A DNA stretch of 64,000 nucleotides, from assembly GCA_963854835.1 (NCBI GenBank), contig OY978526.1, forward strand, positions 69,226,418 through 69,290,417, read 5' to 3'. Every line of letters starts with the position of its first letter. Positions within the stretch are counted from its first letter, which is position 1. The notes beneath the pieces are model-generated. The model searched no databases and was not told the origin of the DNA. It was given only the letters and a program-made list of their open reading frames with translations. This DNA comes from Megamerina dolium. Taxonomy: Eukaryota; Arthropoda; Insecta; Diptera; Megamerinidae. The position numbers were made by a program, and so were the translations under genes. Of the stretch, positions 44,746-58,276 are shown piece after piece.

Positions 44746-46058
44746 TACATTGTAAAGAGTTATCCATTTTGCGGTTTCAAAAGTAAATGTAAATAAAACA
44801 CATATAAAATATTGTTTTATCATGATATTTCTTTTTTATTAATAAGTTTGAACGTTGACATTATGTGTGAAATACTACATCATTTAAATGACCACCACGC
44901 GAATTGTTGCAAGCATCGATTCTTTTGAGGTAATTTTCGACCACTTTTTGACACATATTGGGCGGCATCTCAGCCATAACGTGACGAATGTTGGTTTTTA
45001 GGTGCTCAAGAGTTAAAGGTTTATCTGCATAAACACGGTCTTTCGCGTAGCCCTACAAAAAAAGTCAAGCGGTGTCAAATCGCATGATCTTGGTGGCCAC
45101 TTGATATCGCCACGACAAGAAATTACGCGGACAGAAAATGTCTCTTGCAATAAAGCCATATTCGCTCGAGTTGTGTGGCATGTGGCACCGTCTTGTTGAA
45201 ACCACATATTCTCTAAGTTGTATTCTTCAATAGCAGGCAAAAAAAAGTCGGTTATCATATGACCATAACGCTCCGAATTGACGGTGACAGTCGTTCCATC
45301 GTCGTTTTTGAAGAAGTAAGGTCCAATCACACCTCCGGACCAAAGAACGCACCAAGCAGTGACTTTTTGTGGATGTAGTGGCCTCTCTTCAATTACTTGA
45401 GGATTCTCAGAACCCCAAATACGACAATTTTGTTTGTTAACATACCCACCGAGTGAGAAATGTGCTTCGTCGCTGAAGAAAATTTTGTTCGAAAAATCGC
45501 CGTCCACCGCCTGTTGTTCAAGCACCCATTCGACGTATCTACGACGTTGTGAATGGTCAGCTGGCTTCACTTGTTGTGTGAGCTGGATTTTATATGGATG
45601 TAGGTTGTAGATCCAAATGCAAAATACGCCATAATGTGCCGTAAGACAGTCCTAATTCCTGAGAACGACGAGGAATCGACACATTCGGGTGTTCGGCAAC
45701 ACTTTCACTTACAGCAGCGATATTTTCGGTGGTACGAGCGAAACGATGATGCACAGGCCTTACAATATCTGTAGCCGATCCAGTCTCTTCATATTTCTTC
45801 ACAATTTTGCCAATTGCTTGCGTAGTTGGACGATTATGTAAACCATAATCTCCTCTTAAAGCACGATATGTGGCTGTGGCAGAATCACCATTTTTGTGTG
45901 ATTTTTTTGCGTTGAGCGAAAGTTAAGCGATCCATTTTCGCAAATGTCAGACTTTGAACTGAAAAAGAAAGAAATTGTTTTAACAACTCAGTTTGACAGA
46001 TGTCGAATTCTAGCCCTATACTTTTGAAACCGCGAAATGGATAACCCTTTATATTGTA
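44746..46058 (-). mobile_element. DD41D mariner with terminal inverted repeats (copy 2)
   Basis: It is the counterpart of 12896-14208, with the same inverted ends. Confidence 0.85.
44861..45935 (-). pseudogene. Mariner DD41D transposase, frameshifted (copy 2)
   Basis: It is the counterpart of 13011-14085 with the same three frame changes. Confidence 0.85.
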
Positions 46059-46081
46059 CATATGTATGACCATATATGTCG

Positions 46082-46798
46082 TTAACCCTGAAAGGGTAAC
46101 GATATTTTACATGTAATGTAAAATGCATTAATGTCAAGTGAAAGCTTTCATGCCAAATTTTTTTCTGGACAAGTCTGATAATAAGTGTATATCAGATAAC
46201 TGTTTATAAATGCATATATGATAGAAAATGTCGACGCCTTCTTATTTGCTGTTGTAGAACTGGACCCAGCAAGGATTTTGGTTACAGACCCTTCTTCGTT
46301 GCAAAAAGACAGCCATATCCCTAGGCTGGAAAACGGCACAAAAAGACAGCATGAAAACAATTTTATTCGGTTTCCGCTTATAAAAAATGAGTGAGCTCCT
46401 TATCGTAACAAAAGACATATTGATATATCGCATTTTCGGCACATTGTATTTCCCAATTCTTTCTGGATTTCTTTTTGAAAGTAAAGTTTCCGCAAGTCGT
46501 TTTACGAGCTAAATGGTTGTGAACCACTTACCCATGATTATGTTTCGGTTCGTTCCATGTATATGCTCGAAGTCACTCAAAAGGCAAACTTTGTCACTTT
46601 GTCACGACGACGTTTGTTTTCGTTTGCAGCAAAAACAAAAAACACTTACATTACGCTCACGTCTCTTAACGTCTGTTTAACATTAAAGCACAATTCAAAC
46701 TAAAGTTTTTGCAAAAGAGAGCCCAACATGACAAGCGAATGGAGAGAAAAATGGGAAAAGAGCAACAGTGTTCGTCGAATCGACAATGACAGGGTTAA
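46082..46798. mobile_element. piggyBac-like element, right end deleted by 8 bp (copy 2)
   Basis: It is the counterpart of 14232-14956. The right end reads GACAATGACAGGGTTAA and lacks TTACCATT, so the right inverted repeat is shortened to its last few bases. Both TTAA sites remain. Confidence 0.7.
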
Positions 46799-46927
46799 TA
46801 GTAATATTATTTATGGCGCTCAAATTTATCAACTGCATTCCATCATAATAAAATTATATAAGTAATTCCACATTTTCACTAGAAACTCTGACTAACTGAT
46901 TTATATACGCAATACCACAACAATTGA

Positions 46928-47067
46928 ACATTCGTTCAATTGGTATTACTTGAACATCAGTCGAGTTCAATGCTCAGATATACATATTTGCGATGTGAGT
47001 TAAATAGATCAAAATTATAACGCCATAATATATGATATATGAGCAATGACAACATCCCATTGAATGC
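46928..47067 (+). pseudogene. Ionotropic receptor N-terminal remnant, IR3 subfamily (copy 2)
   Basis: It is the counterpart of 15086-15225. Confidence 0.75.
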
Positions 47068-47248
47068 ATTTATTTAAACATTTTTTTTAACTGATTGTAA
47101 TAAAAATGAAGGGAGATTCTTTCCAACTGCCATTTATTTGATTTATTTGAATAAATCTGCGTGTTGTTTCTGTGCATTTTGAGAGAACAGAATGTAAGCG
47201 GTCTTATCTTTTTTTTTTTTTTGCTGCTCGATAGCTCATTCGATAGAG

Positions 47249-48900
47249 ATACACTTAGCAGAAAAAGTGTACGTACAAGAAGTTAACAATTCTTCGCTGC
47301 ACTAAACACCAATAAGGAAATAATTCTTCTCAAAAGAAATTATTTTTTATTTAAATGTTAGAGTATCATGTACACTTTAAGCCTAAATACATTAAATTAT
47401 AATGTACAGAAAAATTATGAGAAATAAAAGAATTCAAAAGCACCTGTTAATTGGTCAGAAAAAGTATACGTACAAAGATAAGATTATATGATAAATTATT
47501 GTTTTTTGTGGGTTTTTGAAGAGATTAGTAGCTGGTTGGATAGCCTTTCCGTTTTAGGACTTCTTGCAATCGGTTTGGCATAGACCTGACTAACTTGGAA
47601 GTGTCCTCCGTTGAAATTTTGTGCCACTCATCTAAAATCACATATTTAGGCATTTGCTTGGAGGTGATGGTGTGCTGCCTTATCCTGCGCTCAAGCAAAT
47701 CCCACAAATGTTCATTAGGATTAAGGTCAGGTGATTGTGGAGGGGTCTTGCATTGATGCGGGAGATTATATAATATCCAAAGCTTCACATTGTGGGCAGT
47801 ATGCTTCGGGTCGTTATCCTGTTGAAAGTGCCAGCCAGAACCCAGGCCGAGATTTTCAGCACTCTGTTTCAAATTTTCTTTTAAAATATTTAAATAACCT
47901 CTCTGATCCATTATTGACTCAATGAACACCAAATTGCCGACTCCATTGGCAGCCATACATCCCCACACCATAATACCACCTTCGCCATGGTTAACCGTGC
48001 CCACAAGATTTTGCGCATGAAGGGCTGTGCATGGTTTCCGCCACACAAGCTGACGTCCTTTAATACTAAACAGGCAAAACTAGCTCTCATCTGAGAATAG
48101 CACCTTCTCCCAGAACTCTGGTGGCTTATTTATGTATTGTTTGGCAAAAGAAATCCGGTTTTGTCGGTTTATGAGCGTAGCGCGCTACGGGGACACGGTA
48201 GTTAGCTTTTTTTTAATTTTACGCACGGTGTCGTTATGCATGGTTTTCTTAAACTGTTCCTTAACATTTTGAGCAATTTTCATTGCGATCAGTCGAGGAT
48301 TATCCTGAACAAGTAGCAAAACACATCTTTTTTCTCGTTGGGTCAGAATAGGAAGTCGTCCTGAACGCGGTTGCGACACGAAAGTTCCAGTTTTTTGAAA
48401 TTATTCATCACCGTTTGAATTGTGGGGTGCGCTCTCCCAAGGATTTTAGCAATTTCATGGAAAGTTCACCATTCTTTCCATAATTTTATTATAATTTTCC
48501 GTTCGTCAACTCCAATTTCTTTTCTTTTTGAATTCATCTTTATTAAACTTCTTGAAATAGATTATTCAAAGCACAAAATCCTACCACGATACGTATTAAA
48601 TATAGAACTTGTGAAAAGAAAACTTTTGATGGCACGAGCGATCTAGCAAATGAGCGGGGAAGTCCCGCTTTCGTTTCTGTAAGTAGACTTTATCTGACCA
48701 ATTAACAGGTGCTTTTGAATTCTTTTATTTCAAATAATTTTTCTGTGCATTATAATTTAATGTATTTGGGCTTAAAGTACACATAATACTCTAACTTAAT
48801 AAAAAATAATTTCTTTTGAGAAAAATTGTTTCCTTATTGGTATTTAGTGCAGCGAAGAATTGTTTACTTCTTGTATGTACACTTTTTCTGCTAAGTGTAT
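47249..48900 (-). mobile_element. Tc1-like transposon with IR/DR ends (copy 2)
   Basis: It is the counterpart of 15407-17058, with identical arms and internal direct repeats as far as I read. Confidence 0.87.
47525..48537 (-). pseudogene. Tc1 transposase (DD34E), broken (copy 2)
   Basis: It is the counterpart of 15683-16695, with the same stop and frame changes. Confidence 0.85.
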
Positions 48901-48936
48901 ATATATGGTTTGACAGATTGTCAAAATCGTCAAACT

Positions 48937-49584
48937 ATGTTGCTAGAACAACGTTTACAAATTGTGAAATTTTACGTTCAAAAAAGAAAAATTTCTGTTC
49001 GCAAAGTTCATGGAGCTCTATGTCCATTTTATGGTGTTTAGAGTTGAAGCTCATTTCTGGTTTAACGGTTACGTCAACAAACAAAATTGCCATATATGGA
49101 GCGAAGACAATCCTCGAGCTGTCATTGAATTACCATTAGTTCCATTAAAATTGACTCTTTGGTGTGGTTTATAGCGCTGGCGACATTATCGGTACAAATT
49201 TCGTTCAAAATGAGGATATGGCTACCGTTACGGTGAATGGCGAGAGTTATCGAGCCATGCTGACTTTTTGTTTCCATAAATTAATCAGCTAAATATCGAC
49301 GACATTTGGTTTCAACAATATTGGACTTCATGTCATACAACGCGTGCGACAATCAAGTAATTGCAATTTGGCGGCAATTTTCTTTCCAGAGGCGGCCCTG
49401 TTAATTGGCCTCCTCGATCGTGCGATTTAATGCGTCTTGACAACTTATGCCGACTCTTGAAGCTATTCAAGCCATCATTGACGAAATACGGACAAATTTA
49501 TTGGAAAATAAATTGGATTGATTGAATGCAGCAAGTAACTCGTAGCCGTGGTGGACATATGCCCGAAATCATATTTAAAACATA
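48937..49584 (+). pseudogene. Second DD41D-type mariner transposase, decayed (copy 2)
   Basis: It is the counterpart of 17095-17742. Confidence 0.8.
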
Positions 49585-50131
49585 AATGGCATGAAATTAT
49601 CAAACATAAAAATAAAAAAAATTTCACTCCCCTAATATTTCTTTTTTTTATTTTGGTTCAAAATTCTCAAGTTCTTAAAAAAACGCCCGTTATTTATGTA
49701 AAGTTTGGAAGACGGTGAAGCATCCGCGAAATAAAATTTTACAAGGCAAATTTGATTGTCAAATGGATAGATACGACCTCACTTTTTTATACTGTACTTC
49801 AATAGGAATAAGCAGCATCGTTGTGGTTTTCCTCTCTTCATTTCCTAGAAGACTTACCAAATGTACTTGACGAAAAGGCTGTTCGCAAAGCTTATGCGTC
49901 ATACTAAAAAATGTGGCTAAAGTGTAGAAAAGTATTTCTATGACGTCGTAACTGTAGTCCAAAATTGGAGCTTCAGCGATAAATGTGCGAACAATTTTAT
50001 CGTCTCCGGTCTAGGAGACAAAGAGTTAATTACTGCGATAACAGGATCGATTTCGAATGCAAATCGTTGTAAAAAATTTTATCGTAAATAAAAGCAAAAG
50101 CACATAATTGAGCAACAAAAGAATCCTTCTA

Positions 50132-50492
50132 ATTTTTAACAAACACCGATTACACAATTCGCATTTGTTATAAATCACCACGTCGTATGTACGAAAAGAA
50201 CAATCATTACAATTCATTTAAGTGTCCTGATAGTAAGATGTGTTTGTACACTCGCCAAATCGGTCACATTGTCCGTCATTGTAAACAACCGCGTCAACGT
50301 GTTCTAGAAAATATTTTAATATATCCACCAAAAATGCCGTCGTTTAAATGTTGCTAACGGACTGACTCCAAATGCGAGGATTCATGATAATATCGAGCCC
50401 GAACTTCAAAAACGACGTAAGCGGCAAAAATCAACTTTTACAAGAAAGACGTTTTTAGGTTTATTTAAAATGTATCATAAGCCCGGTTGAAT
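50132..50492 (+). pseudogene. Unidentified decayed coding stretch (copy 2)
   Basis: It is the counterpart of 18290-18650, with the same two open frames and the zinc-knuckle-like Cys/His pattern. Confidence 0.35.
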
Positions 50493-50983
50493 ACAAGTTA
50501 AAGAATCGTCTTTAACTTCATTTAGCTTAATTTATAGGCAAAAATAAAATGGAGAAGTCAAATACTTCTAATAAACTCGTGACTTTGAAAATATATTTAT
50601 TAGTTTTTTTTTATAGCCGATTCCAGTTCCAAATTTTAAATTAGAATTAGAAAAAATTTAAACAAGCCCACACCACTAAGTACATACATAAATGTATATA
50701 TCTTCCTCATCTGTCTTGTTTAATACATATGGAAGGGTTTTGCAATACATAAGGGTAAGATATTAGTTTTGAACATTTGGAGGAATGTTGTTCTTAATAC
50801 AAAGAGCTTTCAGATAATTGAATTTATATAAAGTAGTGCTCAACTCTTTGTTTTATGGAAGAGTAGGTTTCACTATTTTTTGGAAATACCCATACAAGGG
50901 TATTTTTTATTTTTTTTGATTTTTATATCCCCCATTCGAACACAAGTTTCCTCTTCAATTATTATTATTAGTAATAGTAGACT

Positions 50984-51154
50984 AAAAGAACTCTGTCAAA
51001 AAAGTGATGTCGCAAGAGTTCTGCTGTTCGGAACCGGCTAAAATAAGTAGGTCCCTTTTAATACTGTCCAGAACTTAACACGCACAACAGTAAAGGACGA
51101 GAAGCTCGGCCAAAGAGATCTTTGGGTCTTATAAGTTCTACATATTTATTTTAT
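50984..51154 (+). mobile_element. SINE 3' fragment (copy 2)
   Basis: It is the counterpart of 19142-19312. Confidence 0.8.
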
Positions 51155-51212
51155 AGTTGGCTTGCTATTTGTGTCAGATTTGTGTAGACAGATTTCGCAA
51201 ACATGAAACCAG

Positions 51213-51551
51213 CTCAGTGTTTATTATGTTTGCCTTCTGATCTGTAGGTCGTGGTTCAATCCCCGGCTCTTGCATAACAAATTTAATATCGAAAAGATTT
51301 TTCTTTCGAACTGTACCCACCTGTCGGCAAGCAATTGGCAATTCTTCCGACAGTAACAACTTGCCATGAAAAAGCTTCTAAAAGAACTCTGTGACAAAGG
51401 CCAGAAAAAGTGATGTCGCAAGAGTTCTGCCGTTCGGAACCGGCTAAAATAAGTAGGTCCCTTCTAATACTGTCCAAAATTTAACACGCACAACAGTAAT
51501 GGAAGAGAAGCTCGGTCAATGAGCCCTTTGGGGGTTTAAGTGCCACAGCTG
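51213..51551 (+). mobile_element. SINE, nearly full length (copy 2)
   Basis: It is the counterpart of 19371-19709, with box B at 51253-51263. Confidence 0.8.
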
Positions 51552-51756
51552 GAAACCAGTTATAAAAAAAATCTTATAAATATATGGAGTTATTTTAATT
51601 ACCGCACACAAACTCTTGTAAAATATTAGGTTAAAATTCATAAATAAACAGCGTGATTCATGTTAGAAAATATTATGGGAAGTACTCTCTAGTATTCGAG
51701 TTGTCTAATGGAAAAGTGTGCTATTAGCGTTGAATGAAAGCGCCCAGCAGCTTCAA

Positions 51757-51854
51757 ATTTCTGAATGTTTTTTCCCGGAGCCTGGGCTTGATGATGTCCC
51801 AACTATGTTCAATTTCATTGCAGTTTGGTGACTGCGGCGGCCAAATCATTTAAT
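51757..51854 (-). pseudogene. Tc1-type transposase C-terminal scrap (copy 2)
   Basis: It is the counterpart of 19915-20012. Confidence 0.65.
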
Positions 51855-51867
51855 GAATCTCATATCG

Positions 51868-51948
51868 GGATAGATAAAGTGGAAAAGCGTTGGATGAAGT
51901 GTATCGAGCTAAAAGTAGACTATATTGAAAATAACGACGAATTTTGTT
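51868..51948 (+). pseudogene. Mariner transposase C-terminal scrap (copy 2)
   Basis: It is the counterpart of 20026-20106. Confidence 0.6.
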
Positions 51949-52248
51949 AAAAAGTTAACTTTTTGTTTCATTTTTCACTGACTTATTATTGTTGTAATAT
52001 TGATTTTAAGCTTAATTGATGGTATAAATAGAGTACTACTGTATGTATGAATGTAGTGTATGTGTGTAAGTATGTCTGCATGAACCATATACTTAGGTGA
52101 CCATATGGCATGACTACATTTAATTCCACAATATTATAATAGATCATTAATCTAATTAATAGTAATACTGTTTATTGCACCGAAATATTTAAATTATAAC
52201 AAAATCATCGAGGAATTAGTTCTAATTCATACATCAAATAACGACAAC

Positions 52249-54036
52249 ATGACACTTCCTTTAACGTTCGTTCAAATATTATCACTTGGCATTCAATCGA
52301 GTTCAGTGCTTGTATATATTTGCGACGTGAGTTTAAATGATCAAAATTATAACTCCGTAATATACATGAGCAATGGGAGCATCTCTTCGAATAATGGATT
52401 CAACACCGATTTTCTACTAAAACAACTGAGTGGAAGAAATAATGGAATCGCTGTATTAGTGTTAAACCTCGAGAGCATATTTCCACTGACAGAGAACTAT
52501 AATCGAGATTTATTAGTTATCATCAGATTGAACGGCAATGAAGGAAATGACCGAAAGTTGTTGCAGAAATTATGGGAAAATTTATATAAAAATAGACAAA
52601 GTCGTCATATACTTTTATTGGATTCTCCTCAAGTGGATGAGTTGTATGTGGAGAGGATAATGATATTTTGCTCAAAGAATCAAGCAATGCATATAATTCT
52701 CATAGCGTCCTCTGTGCTGGAAACGAAGCAATACTACAGGCTTAGAATTTTTCCAAAAACTGAGTTGAGTGTTGAACATATCGATTCAAATCTATCTTCA
52801 TTCTTTCTTGATCACACACGTAATATGTATGGTCAGCCGATTAAGGTTAGAGCAGAAAATTTACCTATCCGAGTTTACATAGTAAGTGAATCAGATGAAA
52901 ATATAATAATAAGTGGCTTTACTGCAAATCTGCTGATAGAGTATGCTCGAAAACACAATGCGACGCTAACATATCCTCGACGGGATCTCATACGAACTGT
53001 TTTGCAGAGATATGATGTTGCCAAGATGATCGTCAATGGCACCTTTGATACAACAGCGACATCATTCATAATGGCATACACGAACGATCTGAGTTTCAGT
53101 GATGTAACTGACCTTTCGAATTGGTGTATTATGGTGCCAATACCCAAAAGAATTCCTAGCTATCTATTTTATATCAGTATATTCGATTTCATCACTATAC
53201 TATTGGTATTTGTAGCACTCATGGCGGCATCGTTCACTGTAGCACTCACATTTTATCTACTTGAGGGGCAGAAAGAATTGCCTTTCAGCAATTTTCTAAT
53301 CAATTATCGTTTATTCAATGGTTTATTGGGTCAACCGTTTGTTATGGAAACGAACTTTGCTGGTATTCGTAGCTGCATTTATATGATCATTTGCTTTGCC
53401 GGTGTGATTTTTAATACATCTTATGTTGCATACTTGCAAACTTTTACTACAGAACCGCCTAGAATGTTAGCAATACAAACATTTGACGATATTAAACAAT
53501 CAGGTCTTAAAATCAAAATGAACCGTGATGAGTTTGAAAGAGAAAAAAATACAACCGATCCCGAAATTATCAATCTCATTTCTGTAGAAGAGACTTATGA
53601 GCATTTCTTTCGCTTACGCGATGCCCTGGATACTCGCTATGCATATACGGTCTCAACAAAGAATTGGGCTTACTATGAGGTGGTACAACGCTTCTATCGC
53701 AATCCATTATTTCAAATAACAAACTGTTGTTTTAACAAAAACAAACCATTTTTTATGCACTTTCAACAGAATTCAATATTTATACCATCGATGAATAGAG
53801 TAATTGGTCAAGTTGCTCAATCAGGATTGATGACACATTGGGTTAGACAATCCTTTTTGGAACTAGTTCGATTGGGACGTGCGAACATTACTGATAAAAG
53901 TGAACGGAAGGAATACATCCCATTAAGTATTACAGATATATGGATGGTATTGATGTTCTATGGTACTGTCGTGACCACAACATTTTGTGTTTTCGCATTC
54001 GAATTATATTGGTATTACCGACGTGGACATAAATAA
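52249..54036 (+). CDS. Divergent ionotropic receptor IR3, intact (copy 2)
   Basis: The 595-residue protein is identical to that of 20407-22194, where domains are described. Poly(A) signals are at 54284-54295. Confidence 0.92.
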   Translation: MTLPLTFVQILSLGIQSSSVLVYICDVSLNDQNYNSVIYMSNGSISSNNGFNTDFLLKQLSGRNNGIAVLVLNLESIFPLTENYNRDLLVIIRLNGNEGNDRKLLQKLWENLYKNRQSRHILLLDSPQVDELYVERIMIFCSKNQAMHIILIASSVLETKQYYRLRIFPKTELSVEHIDSNLSSFFLDHTRNMYGQPIKVRAENLPIRVYIVSESDENIIISGFTANLLIEYARKHNATLTYPRRDLIRTVLQRYDVAKMIVNGTFDTTATSFIMAYTNDLSFSDVTDLSNWCIMVPIPKRIPSYLFYISIFDFITILLVFVALMAASFTVALTFYLLEGQKELPFSNFLINYRLFNGLLGQPFVMETNFAGIRSCIYMIICFAGVIFNTSYVAYLQTFTTEPPRMLAIQTFDDIKQSGLKIKMNRDEFEREKNTTDPEIINLISVEETYEHFFRLRDALDTRYAYTVSTKNWAYYEVVQRFYRNPLFQITNCCFNKNKPFFMHFQQNSIFIPSMNRVIGQVAQSGLMTHWVRQSFLELVRLGRANITDKSERKEYIPLSITDIWMVLMFYGTVVTTTFCVFAFELYWYYRRGHK

Positions 54037-54679
54037 TTTTGAAGATTGACTTTGAAAGAAAAATATTCGTATTAGATTAGTGCAACAACCAGTGAAATAT
54101 TGCTATACAAATATTTTCATTAGAGATTAGTTTAATTGATTATATGGACACGCACAGCTTTTGAAAACTTTCGAACCGCACCTAAACGTTAATTAATATC
54201 TGATCTCAAATATGCAAACGATCATTGGATTATATTCAGTACATCGCATCTGACGAAATTCAATTTGGTGTCAATATGTTTCAAATAAAAATAAATGTTT
54301 TATGTTGAAATGTTCTTCATTTGTTTCATTCAGAAATCAGAAATTTTAATTTGTAGATGACGCTAGAACTCACAACTTGCGGCTAATACATAGAAGACCA
54401 ACGCAATAATCAACTCAGCTGGGGCATTAGGGTACTCGTAAATTCCTGTATGAGGGCACGTATATTCATTTCGGTCAAATGTTTGTACCCACTTGAAAGA
54501 ATTTGCGGATATATAGAAAAATATATACATATATTCCTGATCAGCGTCGCTTAAATGTTCGATTTAACTATGTTTGTCCGTCCGCCCATCTGTATGTCAC
54601 CTGGCTGGTTCGTAACTAACTTGTAACTTGTAACATAACTTGAACAAATATTGACTTATTTTGGTATGACATGACTTGT

Positions 54680-54932
54680 GGTTGCCATATCCCAGTGGTT
54701 AGTGTGTTGGCCTTCTGATCTGTAGGTTGTTGGTTCAATCCCAGGCTGAAGCATTACAAATTTAGTATCAATAATATTTTTCTATCACACCGGTACCCAC
54801 CTGTCGGCAAGCAATTGGCAATTCTTCCGACAGTAACTACTTGCCATGAAAAAGCTTCTAAAAGAAGAAGAGAAAGCTCAGAAAAAGTGATGTCGCAAGG
54901 GTTCTGCCGTTCGGAACCGGCGAAAATAAGTA
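54680..54932 (+). mobile_element. SINE, 3'-truncated at LINE-A (copy 2)
   Basis: It is the counterpart of 22838-23090, with the same junction to the LINE-A tail. Confidence 0.85.
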
Positions 54933-57900
54933 CTCACTTACTTACTTATGTGGCCATAACAACCGAATATCGATTTAGGCCGAAAATAACATGCTTCGCC
55001 AGCCATCTCTGTTCTTCGCTAGCTGGCGCCAGTTAGAAATTCCAAGCGCCGTCAGGTTCTCCAGTACTTGGTCTTTCCACCTGAGGTTTGGTCTTCCTCT
55101 TCTGCGTCGTCCTCCAGCGGGTTCCGAATATAACACCTTCTTAGCTGGAGCGTGTTCTTCCATTAGCTCGACATGTCCTAGCCAGCGCAGCCGCTGGATT
55201 TTGATGCGCTTTACTATGTCAATATCGGCATACAGCTCGTACAGCTCATGGTTGTACCTTATTCGGTACTCGCCACCAACGCAAATAGGTCCAAAGATCT
55301 TGCGTAGGACTTTTCTCTCGAAAACTCCAAGCATTCGCTCATCCGAGGTGGAAATTGTCCAGGATTCAGCGCCATATGTTAGGACAGGCATGATGAGAGA
55401 CTTGTAGAGTGTAGTTTTCGTTCTTCGAGAGAGGGCTCGACTTCTCAATTGCTTACTCAGCCCAAAGTAACACCTGTTAGCAAGAGTTATCCTACGCATG
55501 ATCTCCAAGTTGACGTCATTACTGCTGTTAATGCTGGTTCCAAGATAGACAAAGTCCCTTACTACTTCAAAAGCGTAGTTGTCAACAGTGACGTGCTGTC
55601 CAAGACGCCGGGACTCTTTGTTTGTTGACACTAGATACTTCGTCTTGCCCTCGTTCATCGTGAGACCCATCCGACGCGACTCTCTTTCCAACTCTGAGAA
55701 TGCTGCACTGACTGCTCGCGTGTTCATGCCGATTATGTCAATATCGTCGGCATACGCTAACAGCATGACACTTTTGTTGAAGATAGTGCCATTATGTCGT
55801 AGATCAGCAGCTCGTATTATTTTCTCCATAATAAGATTGAAGAAGTCGCACGATAACGAATCACCTTGTCTGAAACCCCGTTCGGTATTAAACGGTGCGG
55901 AGAGGTCCTTCCCAATTTTCACTGCACAACAGGAGTTATGCAGTGTCATTCTACAAAGTCGAATGAGCTTTGCAGGAATACCGAACTCAGACATTGTTGC
56001 ATAGAGGTAATCCCTTACCGGACTGTCGAAAGCGGCTTTATAATCAACAAATAGGTGGTGTGTGTCGATCTGTTTTTCTTGGGTCTTCTCCAGGATTTGG
56101 CGCAGTGTGAAAATCTGGTCGATGGTGGATTTACCAGGTCTGAAGCCACACTGATAAGGTCCAATCAGGTTGCTGAGCATAGGCTTCAACCTTTCACACA
56201 GTACGCTCGATAGAACCTTGTATGCGATGCTCAGGTGACTTATTCCATGGTAGTTGGCGCAAATTGTGGGGTCTCCTTTTTTATGTACAGGACAGAGAAC
56301 ACTGAGCCTCCAATCATCAGGCATGCTTTCATCCGACCATATTCTGCTTATGAGCTGGTGCATGCGGGTGAGCAGCTCATCGCCTCGGGTCTTAAACAAC
56401 TCGGCAGGCAGGCCATCAGCACCTGCAGCTTTGTTGTTATTCAGCCTTAAAATGGCCGTTTCAACCTCGTCATAGTCGGGTGATGGAACATCAACACCAT
56501 CATCTGTAATTGGGGTTATCGGGCAATCTCCTCCACTGGCGGAATTGTTCGTAGCATCGCCATTCAGTAACGTGGAGAAGTGTTCCCTCCATAGGCTCAG
56601 TACACTCTGGACATCTGTAACCAGATTCCCATTTCCATCACGACAAGAAGAGGCTCCGGGATTCAAACCTCCACTCAGGCGCTTGATCTTTTCAAAGAAT
56701 TTTCGAGTCTCATTCTTGTCGGTACACATCTCTATCTCCTCACACTCGCGTCTTTCCAACTCCCTCTTCTTGCGCCTGAAAAGACGTCTCTCTGTACCGC
56801 TCCTTAACAGCTCGCGTTGCGCCTGCTCGCAGGGTTTTTCTGTAGGCGGCGTCTTTCTCTGCGGTAGCATCGCGACACTCCTGATCATACCACTCATTCC
56901 TCAGAGGCCGGTAGTAACCGATTACCTCCTCGGCAGCAGTAGTCATGGAGTGGGATATATGTGTCCACCGTGCGCATGTATCATCAAGTTGGGAAGTGTT
57001 CTGCATAAGCAGATCCGATAGTCGAGTGGAAAATGCATCTGCTGTCTCTGGTGATCGCAGGTTACTGACGTCGAGCTTTCTCTGTGTGGGACTTCTCTTG
57101 TTATTTGCGACACATAAGCGTGTGCGTACCTTAGCTGCAACAAGGTAGTGATCCGAGTCGATGTTGGCACCACGGATCGATTTCACGTCCATCACACTGG
57201 AAGCATGCCTTCCGTCAATCACCACATGATCAATTTGGTTTCTTGTACGTTGATCTGGAGACAGCCATGTCGCTTTGTGGATGTCGAGATGCTGGAATCT
57301 GGTACCACCAATTACCATGTTTCGTGCTGCGGCGAAGTCGATCAGCCTCATTCCGTTATGGGGGGTGTTCTGGTGGAGGCTGAATTTTCCGACAGTTGGA
57401 CCAAACGTACCTTCTTTGCCCACCCTGGCATTAAAGTCGCCAAGCACGATTTTGATATCGTAGCGGGGGCAGCAGTCATAAGCTTCTTCGAGGCGCTGAA
57501 AGAAGCTCTCCTTGGTCACATTGTCCTCCTCATTCATCGGAGCGTGGGCTCATATAAGGCTGATGTTGAAAAATTTTGCCTTGATGCGGATTGTGGCCAG
57601 CCGTTCGTTCACAGGCGTGAACTGTGAGACAAGATGTCGTAGTCTCTTGCTGACCAAAAATCCACATCCTAATTCGTGCCTTTCAGCATGGCAACTGTAG
57701 TAGATGTCAAAGGACGCTCTTTTGGAGCAGCCCTGTCCTGTCCATCGCATTTCCTGGAGAGCGGTGATGTCAGCTCTGTATTTTTCGAGGACATCAACCA
57801 GCTGGATAGAGGCACCCTCCCTATAAAGGGATCGGACATTCCAGGTGCATATCCGTAAATCGTGGTCTTTTTTTCGTTTGCGGGGGTCATCAACAAAAGC

Positions 57901-58077
57901 GGTAGTCCTTATCCGAGGCATATTCGTTTTTTTCATTGGGGGGGTTTTTTATGTGGCGGGTCCCAAACCCAACGCACAACCTCTAACCGAGGAGATTTTC
58001 GCCACTCACTTCAGCCGCCTCCCAGCGGGTGCCAGGAAGACGTTGCCCGGTGGTCGCCACATGGAGGGCCCCCATTA
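54933..58077 (-). mobile_element. LINE-A, nearly complete (copy 2)
   Basis: It is the counterpart of 23091-26235, with no difference noticed. Confidence 0.85.
54975..57936 (-). pseudogene. LINE-A APE endonuclease-reverse transcriptase (copy 2)
   Basis: It is the counterpart of 23133-26094, with the same in-frame TGA (57550-57552) and the same linker frameshift. YADD is at 55743-55754. Confidence 0.88.
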
Positions 58078-58115
58078 ATAATAATGAAAGCGTCATCACA
58101 GAGTAAGCAGAGCAA

Positions 58116-58276
58116 GCTATATGACTACCCCTCATTAACAAATAAAGGTATCATCACATAGCGCTCAGATCAAACTACATGACAGCCAGTGAGTTGACTT
58201 GCGATGAGTTCAACAAGGATTGCGCTAGCCCCACCCGGTTGAGGCAGTTAGACACGTTACCTTGCGAAAACACCAC
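58116..58276. repeat. Inverted repeat, left copy (copy 2)
   Basis: It is the counterpart of 26274-26434 and pairs with 62168-62319. Confidence 0.8.
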